A stretch of 5,761 nucleotides of DNA from Methylotenera sp. UBA6020 (GTDB lineage Bacteria > Pseudomonadota > Gammaproteobacteria > Burkholderiales > Methylophilaceae), in the NCBI GenBank assembly GCA_002429455.1, contig DIZU01000159.1:10182-15942 (forward strand). Reading direction: 5' to 3'. Shown piece after piece: positions 1 to 5,761 of this stretch. Each line of letters starts with the position of its first letter. Position 1 is the first letter of the stretch. The position numbers and the translations under genes were made by a program. The notes beneath the pieces were generated by a model. It was not told where the DNA came from. It did no database searches and was given only the letters and a program-made list of their open reading frames with translations.

Positions 1-1
1 G

Positions 2-1333
2 GGGCAATTTAATGACCCTGCACTGAATCAATTATTAAATGCAGCTGAGGCTGATAGCCCAACGTTAGATATTGCGCTGGCAAATATTAAGTCAGCGCGG
101 GCCAGCAGTGTTTCGGCAAGTGCGCAGGGTTTGCCGTCGCTCACCGGTACCGCCTCGGCTACCCGCTCACAAGCTGCTGGCATATCAAATGGTATTGTTA
201 GTTCAAGCTGGCGCAGCACGGCAACGGTGGGCGCACTGGATGCAAGTTGGGAGATTGATTTATTTGGCGGCATTAAATTTGCCAAACAAGCGGCAGAGGC
301 CAGGGTAGAGGCCAAGAAAAGCAATTGGCATGCAGCAAGGGTGAGCTTGGCGGCAGAAGTAGCCACTCACTACGTGGATTACCGCGCATGTCAGTTATCC
401 GTTGCGGCTTACCAGCAGGCATTAGCGTCCAAAAATGAAACGTCGCGTTTAACCAATATCTTGGCTAACGCTGGTTTTTCTGCGCCTGCCGATGCCGCCT
501 TGGCAGAAGCTAGCTTGCGTGCAACGGAATCTAGCCTGATTAATCAACAAGCGCAATGTGATAACACGGTGAAGGCTTTGGTCGCGCTGACTAATCTTGG
601 CGAATCCAGCTTGCGCGGGTTATTGGCGATCAGTACTAATGCTATGTTGCCACAACCTGCCGAATTTAATATGGATAGCGTACCTGCCAGCCTGATTACA
701 CAACGCCCGGATTTAGTGGCTGATGAACGTAATTTGGCTGCTGCCAGTGCCGATACGGGTGTTGCTACGGCTAATCGATACCCTAGTGTGTCATTGATTG
801 GCTCTATAGGTCGTAGCAAAACTAGCGGCAGTGGCTTCTCAAGTAGCAGCAATACCTGGTCGTTCGGGCCGTCTATCAGCCTGCCGATATTCGATGGTGG
901 TCAACGCAAGGCAGAAGTGAGCATCGCTGAAGCCAATTATGCGGTGGCGCTGGTGACTTATCAGCAAGACGTACGCAACGCGGTGAAAGAAGTTGAGCAA
1001 ACGTTGGTGAGTTTAGATGGCGCTGCACGCCGCGAAACGACAGAAAAGATCAGCACCGAGCAATATCGTAACTACTATAAAGCTGCAGAAATCAACTGGC
1101 GTGCAGGCGGTATCAGCCTGATTACACTTGAGGATGCGCGCCGCCAACTGATTAATGCCGAACTTAGCCATATCACCCAGCAACATGACCGTGTGCAATA
1201 TTGGATCACCTTATACAAAGCGCTTGGTGGCGGTTGGCAGCCCAGTTCAACTGCTGCTGGCGCAATTGATGGCGCAATCAAGACTGTAAGCGCTTTATCC
1301 AGCACACCAGCAATGAAAGTCAAAAATGATTAA
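2..1333 (+). CDS. RND efflux outer membrane factor, NodT/OprM family (5' partial)
   Basis: This is the outer membrane channel of a tripartite efflux pump, expected to form a trimeric beta-barrel plus periplasmic helical tunnel that docks on the adaptor. The frame is open to the left edge, so the signal peptide and any lipobox lie outside the window. A TTG at 131 is not the real start, because family-like sequence (FNDPALNQLL, then ANIKSARA) precedes it. 443 codons plus stop are visible, and roughly 20-60 N-terminal residues are missing compared with typical family members. Hallmarks, in visible-residue numbering, are WEIDLFGG (83-90), the helix-tip turn AGFSAPADAA (about 157-166), QRPDLVADERNLAAA starting at 234, FDGGQRKAEV starting at 297, a long helix ending in VKEVEQTL, and a near-C-terminal YKALGGGW. 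The QRPD and FDGG blocks start the second structural repeat of this fold. Only two cysteines are visible (130 and 186). The stop overlaps the adaptor start by 8 bases. Family assignment is secure; the substrate is unknown. Confidence 0.95.
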   Translation, partial: GQFNDPALNQLLNAAEADSPTLDIALANIKSARASSVSASAQGLPSLTGTASATRSQAAGISNGIVSSSWRSTATVGALDASWEIDLFGGIKFAKQAAEARVEAKKSNWHAARVSLAAEVATHYVDYRACQLSVAAYQQALASKNETSRLTNILANAGFSAPADAALAEASLRATESSLINQQAQCDNTVKALVALTNLGESSLRGLLAISTNAMLPQPAEFNMDSVPASLITQRPDLVADERNLAAASADTGVATANRYPSVSLIGSIGRSKTSGSGFSSSSNTWSFGPSISLPIFDGGQRKAEVSIAEANYAVALVTYQQDVRNAVKEVEQTLVSLDGAARRETTEKISTEQYRNYYKAAEINWRAGGISLITLEDARRQLINAELSHITQQHDRVQYWITLYKALGGGWQPSSTAAGAIDGAIKTVSALSSTPAMKVKND

Positions 1334-2531
1334 AACAAACTCCTCCAAAACACGTTACTGGATTATCGCTGGCATCTCCATTTTGATGATTGCCGCGATT
1401 GCATTTTTCATATCACAGAAATCAGCGAAAGCCGCCAATTCAGCTTCGGTATCCAGTGATGGAAAAAGCGGCATCAAAGCCGTATTAGCCGTAGAAACCG
1501 TGCGCCCGCAACAGCAAGATTGGCCGGTAAGTATTACCATGAACGGTGCGGTTAGTGCATGGCAAGAAGCGCAAGTGAGTGCAGAGATTGGCGGTTTGCG
1601 TATTAAGCAGGTTTTGGTTGATGTAGGCAGCCAAGTGAAACGCGGGCAAGATTTAGTGCTGCTGGCGGATGAAGCGGTAGTAGCAGATTTGCATAAACAG
1701 CAGGCCACCGTCGCTCATGACCGCGCTAGCCTTGCGGAAGCAAAGTCTAACGCTGATCGCGCCCGTGAGATTAAAGATAGCGGAGCGTTATCAAGCCAGC
1801 AAATTAATCAATATATGATTGCCGAACAGACGGCGCAAGCTAACTTGAATCTGTCGCTAGCTGAGCTTGAAAATCAGCATATTCGTTTGCGCCAAACCCA
1901 TGTAACGGCGGCAGATGACGGTATTATTTCATCGCGCAGCGCTAATCTGGGCAATGTGGTTGCGTCTGGCAATGAGCTATTTCGGTTGATACGTCAGGGC
2001 CGCATAGAATGGCGTGGTGAGGTGAATGCGCAGCAATTGGCATTGATTAAATCAGGGCAGAAGGTGAACTTGGTCTTACCTGATAATCGCCATGTGGCAG
2101 GTACCGTGCGCATGAAAGCACCGACGGTAGACGTGAATTCGCGTAACGCACTGGTCTATGTCGACTTGCTCAAAGCGTCAGCTGAGCCAGGTATGTATGC
2201 GCAGGGTACGATAAGCATCGGCACCAAGTCCGCATTGGCTGTTGCACAAACGGCGCTGGTGTTGCGTGATGGCCGTAGTTATTTGTTTGAAGTGCAAACT
2301 GCGACCGACGCTGCTAATCATCAGGTGCATCGTGTGATTCAACGTAGTGTGACCACCGGCCGTCGCGAGGGTGACTTGGTCGAAATTTTGGAGGGCATAA
2401 CAGGTAATCCACAAATAGTCTTGACTGGTGGGGCGTTTTTAAATGATGGCGATTTGGTCACGGTAGTGAGTACTCCTGTGGCGAGTAATAAAATGACTGC
2501 TATGCAAGAAATCAGCGGAGCGGCTCAATGA
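1326..2531 (+). CDS. RND efflux periplasmic adaptor subunit (HlyD/AcrA membrane fusion protein family)
   Basis: This 401-residue adaptor should bridge the inner-membrane pump and the outer membrane factor. Residues 11-29 are a hydrophobic segment after a basic start (KTR), acting as a membrane anchor or signal; no lipobox cysteine follows. The first half of the lipoyl/barrel-sandwich domain is at about 83-118 (AEIGGLRIKQVLVDVGSQVK, then RGQDLVLLADE). A helical hairpin of about 118-190 is rich in Ala, Gln, Glu and Lys. The second lipoyl half is at about 192-222 (THVTAADDGIISSRSANLGN). A beta-barrel domain follows, with EPGMYAQG at 287-294, and then a membrane-proximal domain ending near 381 (GRREGDLVEILEGI at 345-358). 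Length is normal. ATG at 1326 is chosen because it precedes the anchor segment and overlaps the previous stop. A weak GAAAG lies at 1315-1319. The stop shares bases with the pump start. It is expressed as part of the operon, probably coupled to its neighbours. Confidence 0.95.
   Translation: MIKTNSSKTRYWIIAGISILMIAAIAFFISQKSAKAANSASVSSDGKSGIKAVLAVETVRPQQQDWPVSITMNGAVSAWQEAQVSAEIGGLRIKQVLVDVGSQVKRGQDLVLLADEAVVADLHKQQATVAHDRASLAEAKSNADRAREIKDSGALSSQQINQYMIAEQTAQANLNLSLAELENQHIRLRQTHVTAADDGIISSRSANLGNVVASGNELFRLIRQGRIEWRGEVNAQQLALIKSGQKVNLVLPDNRHVAGTVRMKAPTVDVNSRNALVYVDLLKASAEPGMYAQGTISIGTKSALAVAQTALVLRDGRSYLFEVQTATDAANHQVHRVIQRSVTTGRREGDLVEILEGITGNPQIVLTGGAFLNDGDLVTVVSTPVASNKMTAMQEISGAAQ
2517..2520 (+). 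promoter_or_regulatory. Ribosome binding site of the pump gene
   Basis: A GGAG lies seven bases upstream of the ATG at 2528, inside the end of the adaptor gene. Together with the ATGA start/stop overlap it supports 2528 as the pump start and suggests termination-reinitiation coupling. The protein from this ATG begins MNFSAWSIRNPVPALLL, the usual N-terminus of HAE1-type pumps. Confidence 0.7.
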
Positions 2532-4597
2532 ATTTCTCCGCTTGGTCTATCCGCAACCCAGTTCCGGCTTTACTGTTATTCGTCGTACTCACTTACCTTG
2601 GGCTTACCGGCCTAGCCAGACTGGGCATACAAAATTTCCCGGATATTGAAATACCTGTCATCAATATCAGCGCCACGCTGGAAGGCGCCGCGCCGGCGCA
2701 GTTAGAAACCGAGGTTGCACGAAAAATTGAAGATAAAGTCGCTTCACTTGGCGGTATCGAGCATATCCGCACTACCGTGACCGATGGCTCAGTGAGCATC
2801 AGCGTGCAATTCAACATTGATAAAAACGCTGAAGTTGCCCTTAATGAAGTGCGTAATGCGGTAGATGGCGCGCGGTCTGATTTGCCTACCGCCGTGACAA
2901 ATCCAGTGGTTTCAAAAACCACGACTTCGGGCGGCACCTTACTAACCTATATCGTCGTGGCCGATAATATGGACGAGCAAGCGCTCTCCTGGTTTGTCGA
3001 TAATGATATTAACAAGATGCTATTGTCGGTAGCTGGCGTGGGCAAAGTTGCCCGCATTGGCGGCGTAGATCGTGAAGTGCATGTCGATCTTAACCCGGCG
3101 TTAATGGCCGGGTTGAGCGTCAGCGCAGGTGATGTATCCACGCGACTCAAACAAGTACAGCAAGATGCCTCTGGCGGCCGCGGTGATATTGGCGGCAGCA
3201 TACAATCAGTACGCACCTTGGGCGCGGTCAGCACGCCGGCTGAAATTGCCACGCTGGATATTCCAATGGCAGATGGCCGCCATATCAAGCTTGACCAGGT
3301 CGCCACGGTAAAAGATACGCTGGCTGAACGCAGCACCTACGCCACGTTGGATGGCAAACCAGTGATAGGTTTTGAAGTGACCCGTACCAAAGGCACCAGC
3401 GAAGTAACGGTTGCTAAAGCCGTGCGTGCGGCCATTGATCAGTTTTCAATCGAGCATCCGCAAACCCATATTACCGAAGCCTTTAATACCGTGAAACCTG
3501 TAGAAGATAACTACGAAGGTTCCATGCACTTGCTGTTTGAGGGCTCGCTGCTAGCGGTGCTGGTGGTGTGGCTGTTTTTGCGCGATTGGCGCGCTACTTT
3601 TGTTGCAACAGTGGCATTGCCATTGTCTGTCATCCCTACATTTGCCGTGATGTATTACGCAGGTTTTAGCTTAAATGTACTTACTTTATTGGCCTTAGCG
3701 CTAGTGGTGGGTATTTTGGTCGATGACGCGATTGTTGAAATTGAAAATATCGTGCGGCATTTACGCTTGGGCAAGACGCCCTTTCAGGCCGCCATGGAAG
3801 CCGCCGACGAAATCGGTTTTGCCGTCATCGCCACAACATTCACCTTAGTGGCGGTGTTCTTACCCACGGCATTCATGGGTGGAATCCCGGGTAAATTCTT
3901 CAAACAGTTCGGCATGACCGCGGCAGCGGCAGTCATGGCATCATTACTCGTCGCGCGCTTACTCACCCCGATGATGGCGGCTTATATACTCAAGCCGCAT
4001 GCCGCTACTAACGAGGAATATAGCGCATCGATGCGTTTATATTTGCGCGTGGTGAAATGGTGCCTCACTTACCGTAAAACCGTAGTGGTGAGCATTACAC
4101 TATTTATCATAGGCTCACTGGCTTTAATGCCTTTATTGCCTAAAGGCTTCGTACCTGCGGCAGATACCAGCCAAACCAAGGTGGCACTGGAGTTGCAGCC
4201 GGGCAGCACATTAGAGCAAACCAAAATAGTCGCAGCACATGCGCAGCAGCTATTACGTGAAATGCCCGATGTCACCCAGGTATTTACCGCAGTTGGCGTG
4301 AGCACGACTGGCGGCGGACCTTCAGGCAGCGTGAGCAGTAACGACGTGCGCAAGGCCACGCTTACTTTAACCTTGCTGGATCGTAGCCATCGCTCACGTA
4401 AACAAGCGGCGATTGAGGATGATATTCGTGCCAAGTTGGCGGTATTGCCCGGTGCGCGCGTTTCAGTGGGTGCAGGCGGTAACGGTGAACGTTTGCAAGT
4501 TACGCTCGCCAGCGACGACCCTTATCCTGAAATCGGCCAGCCAAGCGGTAGAGCACGATTTACGTACGCTAAAAGGCTTGGGCAACATTACCTCTAG
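2528..4597 (+). CDS. N-terminal fragment of the RND pump (689 residues as read)
   Basis: This is the reading frame as it stands upstream of the break. Residues 1-666 are genuine pump sequence; the last 23 (from PEIGQ to QHYL) are out-of-frame tail before a TAG. TM1 is about 11-30. The first periplasmic porter and docking region spans about 31-333, with EGAAPAQLETEVARKIED at 52-69 as a typical porter signature. TM2-TM6 are about 334-352, 358-378, 385-404, 432-451 and 462-487. TM7 is about 515-536, followed by PKGFVPAADTSQTKV, which opens the second periplasmic domain. Asp399 and Asp400 sit in TM4. The fragment lacks the rest of the second porter domain and TM8-TM12, including the conserved Lys of TM10, so on its own it should not transport. 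Some annotators may report it as a complete CDS. Confidence 0.85.
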   Translation: MNFSAWSIRNPVPALLLFVVLTYLGLTGLARLGIQNFPDIEIPVINISATLEGAAPAQLETEVARKIEDKVASLGGIEHIRTTVTDGSVSISVQFNIDKNAEVALNEVRNAVDGARSDLPTAVTNPVVSKTTTSGGTLLTYIVVADNMDEQALSWFVDNDINKMLLSVAGVGKVARIGGVDREVHVDLNPALMAGLSVSAGDVSTRLKQVQQDASGGRGDIGGSIQSVRTLGAVSTPAEIATLDIPMADGRHIKLDQVATVKDTLAERSTYATLDGKPVIGFEVTRTKGTSEVTVAKAVRAAIDQFSIEHPQTHITEAFNTVKPVEDNYEGSMHLLFEGSLLAVLVVWLFLRDWRATFVATVALPLSVIPTFAVMYYAGFSLNVLTLLALALVVGILVDDAIVEIENIVRHLRLGKTPFQAAMEAADEIGFAVIATTFTLVAVFLPTAFMGGIPGKFFKQFGMTAAAAVMASLLVARLLTPMMAAYILKPHAATNEEYSASMRLYLRVVKWCLTYRKTVVVSITLFIIGSLALMPLLPKGFVPAADTSQTKVALELQPGSTLEQTKIVAAHAQQLLREMPDVTQVFTAVGVSTTGGGPSGSVSSNDVRKATLTLTLLDRSHRSRKQAAIEDDIRAKLAVLPGARVSVGAGGNGERLQVTLASDDPYPEIGQPSGRARFTYAKRLGQHYL

Positions 4598-5609
4598 TGC
4601 CAGTCTGGAACGCCCGGAAATCCAAATTAAACCGGACTTCAATAAGGCCGCAGAACTGGGCGTAACCGTGCAAGCGCTGGCAGATGTGATTCGCGTAGCA
4701 ACATCGGGTGATTTTTCCAACGTCATGCCCAAGCTTAATTTGCCACAACGGCAGATTCCCATTCGCGTCAGGCTAGATGAATCATTCCGCCAAAGCATAG
4801 ACGATATTGCCCAATTGCGCGTACCCGGCCGCACTGGCAGTGTTTCGCTAGCGACAGTGGCGGATATTCAAATCAATGGAGGCCCGCAACAAGTGGATAG
4901 GTTAGACCGCATGCGCAACGTCACCTTCGAAATTGAGCTAGGCAAACGCCTGCTTGGCGAGGTATCGAATGAGGTGAAAGCGTTACCTTCTATGCAATCG
5001 CTGCCGCCTAGCGTTAAGTTGATTGAATCCGGAGATGCGCAACGTATGACCGAATTATTCGGCAGTTTCGGTGCTGCCATGATGATTGGCGTGCTATGTA
5101 TTTACGTGGTGCTGGTGCTGCTATTTCACGACTTTTTACAGCCAGTGACAATTCTAGGTGCGCTGCCATTATCGCTAGGCGGTGCGTTTTTAGCACTACT
5201 CGCAACAGGCAGCAGTTTCTCCATGCCCAGCGTGATTGGCCTCCTAATGCTCATGGGCGTAGTCACCAAAAACTCAATTCTGCTAGTGGAATACACCATC
5301 ATGGGCCGCAACGAACGTGGTTTAAATCGGCTGGATGCAATATTAGACGGCTGCCATAAACGCGCCCGCCCTATTATTATGACCACACTTGCTATGGGTG
5401 CAGGCATGCTGCCAATCGCCCTTGGGTACGGTGCAGACCCCAGCTTTAGAGCACCTATGGCGATTACCGTGATTGGTGGCTTAATCACTTCAACACTATT
5501 AAGCTTGGTGATTATTCCAGTGTTGTATACCTATGTGGATGACCTTAACCAGTTTTTAAAGCGAGTTTTTAAGGTTAAACCTAGATCTAAACAGGTTTTT
5601 GCAAGATGA
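4413..5609 (+). CDS. C-terminal fragment of the RND pump
   Basis: This is frame 3 of the broken pump. It is open from a TTG at 4413 (ATG at 4419), but pump-like sequence begins only at 4527 (LKSASQAVEHDLRTLKGLGN). The first 38 residues are a shadow of the upstream frame. I see no well-placed ribosome binding site before 4413 or 4419, so independent translation is doubtful. The real part holds the rest of the second porter/docking region (QRQIPIRVRLDESFRQSIDD at 112-131 in this frame). TM8 to TM12 follow at about 216-238, 243-263, 273-295, 320-338 and 347-373. Lys286 of VVTKNSILLVEY, Arg317 and Thr324 of RARPIIMTTLAM match the AcrB residues K940, R971 and T978. The C-terminus is short and basic (KRVFKVKPRSKQVFAR), as usual for a cytoplasmic tail. 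Confidence 0.75.
   Translation: MRMIFVPSWRYCPVRAFQWVQAVTVNVCKLRSPATTLILKSASQAVEHDLRTLKGLGNITSSASLERPEIQIKPDFNKAAELGVTVQALADVIRVATSGDFSNVMPKLNLPQRQIPIRVRLDESFRQSIDDIAQLRVPGRTGSVSLATVADIQINGGPQQVDRLDRMRNVTFEIELGKRLLGEVSNEVKALPSMQSLPPSVKLIESGDAQRMTELFGSFGAAMMIGVLCIYVVLVLLFHDFLQPVTILGALPLSLGGAFLALLATGSSFSMPSVIGLLMLMGVVTKNSILLVEYTIMGRNERGLNRLDAILDGCHKRARPIIMTTLAMGAGMLPIALGYGADPSFRAPMAITVIGGLITSTLLSLVIIPVLYTYVDDLNQFLKRVFKVKPRSKQVFAR
4523..4529 (+). other. Frameshift position in the pump gene
   Basis: Up to the TAT codon at 4523-4525 frame 2 reads ASDDPY; from the CTG at 4527-4529 frame 3 reads LKSASQAVEHDL. The base at 4526 is left over. Relatives of this pump usually read DDP, two further residues, then Leu. 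With one base removed only one residue separates DDP from Leu. Two lost bases restore two residues, for example by shrinking TATAT to TAT. Gain of one C in the CCC at 4519-4521 is the other simple option. The position is clear to within a few codons; the exact event is inferred. Confidence 0.8.
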
Positions 5610-5690
5610 TGAGATGCTCATATTCATATGTAATCAACCATGCGAGGTTTATTTTCAGCACATTATGCAAGTGAGCTATGCTAGGGTTTT

Positions 5691-5719
5691 GTAGGGTAGT
5701 CAAACGCAGTTTGCCCACC
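5691..5719 (+). repeat. REP-like element: GTAG plus imperfect hairpin
   Basis: GTAG at 5691-5694 is followed at once by a palindrome. The left arm GGTAGTCAAAC (5695-5705) and right arm GTTTGCCCACC (5709-5719) enclose a GCA loop. Nine of eleven positions pair; A5698 and T5700 oppose C residues. A GTAG foot joined to a hairpin with internal mismatches is the known architecture of repetitive extragenic palindromes recognised by REP-associated tyrosine transposases. It sits in the intergenic space after the operon, the usual location. Only one copy is in the window, so repetitiveness is not shown here. It might also fold in the transcript and protect or end the mRNA. Confidence 0.5.
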
Positions 5720-5734
5720 GCTTTGCTTATGTTG

Positions 5735-5761
5735 GTGTGCAAATAAAATCACTTTGCACAC
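5735..5761. repeat. Perfect 9-bp inverted repeat at the window edge
   Basis: GTGTGCAAA at 5735-5743 is exactly complementary to TTTGCACAC at 5753-5761, with a 9-base AT-rich spacer. The right arm ends on the last base, and the stem could be longer because G5734 would pair with a C at the unseen next base. It could be the inverted partner of the REP-like hairpin, the stem of a terminator whose T-run lies outside, or an operator for a downstream gene. The sequence does not decide between these. Confidence 0.55.

Larger units (their letters stand above)
2528..5609 (+). pseudogene. RND efflux pump permease (HAE1/AcrB-like), frameshifted at about 4526
   Basis: This is the inner-membrane, proton-driven pump of the tripartite system, split over two frames. 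Frame 2 is family-like from 2528 to the DDPY codons at 4517-4525 region (DDP at 4514-4522, Tyr at 4523-4525). Frame 3 is family-like from the Leu codon at 4527 to the stop at 5607-5609. Skipping one base at 4526 gives 1026 residues; restoring two lost bases gives 1027. Both lie within the usual 1020-1050 range. In repaired numbering the expected AcrB-type proton-relay residues are all present: D399 and D400 in TM4 (GILVDDAIVEIENI), K914 in TM10 (VVTKNSILLVEY), and R945 and T952 at TM11 (RARPIIMTTLAM). No other stop or frame break is seen, so the coding sequence appears otherwise under selection. It could be a recent pseudogene or an intact gene with a sequence error. Without correction, no full pump is produced. 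Substrate class cannot be told. Confidence 0.85.

Noticed and set aside
131..133. TTG at 131 as the start of the outer membrane factor
   Set aside because: The frame continues open to the left edge with family-typical residues before it, so the gene is simply cut by the window.
2947..3336. Minus-strand open frame of 129 codons, the longest of several antisense frames (also 4463-4834, 4069-4434, 5126-5488, 28-366)
   Set aside because: Each lies wholly opposite a recognised efflux gene, the protein resembles no family I know, and it reads as low-stop antisense of strongly coding sequence.
4519..4597. Programmed +1 frameshifting as the explanation of the split pump
   Set aside because: The CCC at 4519-4521 is not an in-frame codon, no stop or rare-codon stall sits at the shift point (the stop is about 70 bases on), and no long homopolymer is present. 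Programmed shifting is not a known feature of this family.
5096..5359. Plus-strand open frame of 87 codons in another frame of the pump, and a similar one at 3129-3311
   Set aside because: Both are embedded in recognised pump sequence; composition is that of a shadow frame and no ribosome site supports them.
5609..5621. ATGAG-ATG-CTCAT as a terminator hairpin just after the pump stop
   Set aside because: The stem is only 5 bp, AT-rich, has a 3-base loop and is not followed by a T-run.
1..5761. CRISPR array, tRNA, rRNA, insertion sequence or phage genes
   Set aside because: The window is filled by three efflux genes; no spaced direct repeats, cloverleaf-like segments, transposase motifs or target duplications were seen.

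Overview
The window holds one plus-strand operon for a tripartite RND (resistance-nodulation-division) efflux pump of a Gram-negative bacterium. The gene order is outer membrane factor, periplasmic adaptor, inner-membrane pump. Base composition looks balanced by eye. The protein style (NodT-type outer membrane factor, HlyD/AcrA-type adaptor, HAE1-type pump) fits Proteobacteria. I lean towards a betaproteobacterium of moderate GC, perhaps Methylophilaceae-like, but this is an impression and not a proof.

Layout: positions 2-1333 encode an outer membrane factor whose N-terminus lies left of the window. Positions 1326-2531 encode the adaptor, whose start overlaps the previous gene by 8 bases. Positions 2528-5609 encode the pump, which starts in an ATGA overlap with the adaptor stop. 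The three genes are therefore packed for translational coupling, and any promoter lies upstream of the window.

The pump gene is broken by a frame change at about position 4526. Upstream, frame 2 encodes the first 666 residues and then runs out of frame to a TAG at 4595-4597. Downstream, frame 3 encodes the remaining 360 residues to the TGA at 5607-5609. Joined, they give a normal-length pump of about 1026-1027 residues, and the residues expected for proton translocation are present on both sides. The lesion therefore looks recent, or is a sequence error. As written, the pump would not be made as one chain.

The last 152 bases (5610-5761) hold no convincing gene. They contain a GTAG tetranucleotide followed directly by an imperfect 11-bp hairpin, which is the architecture of a REP element. 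A perfect 9-bp inverted repeat follows, ending exactly at the window edge. No classical terminator with a T-run is visible.

If intact, the pump, adaptor and outer membrane factor would form a proton-driven channel exporting substrates from the inner membrane and periplasm to the outside. The substrate cannot be read from the sequence. I see no undescribed biological system; the points of interest are the broken pump gene and the REP-like tail.
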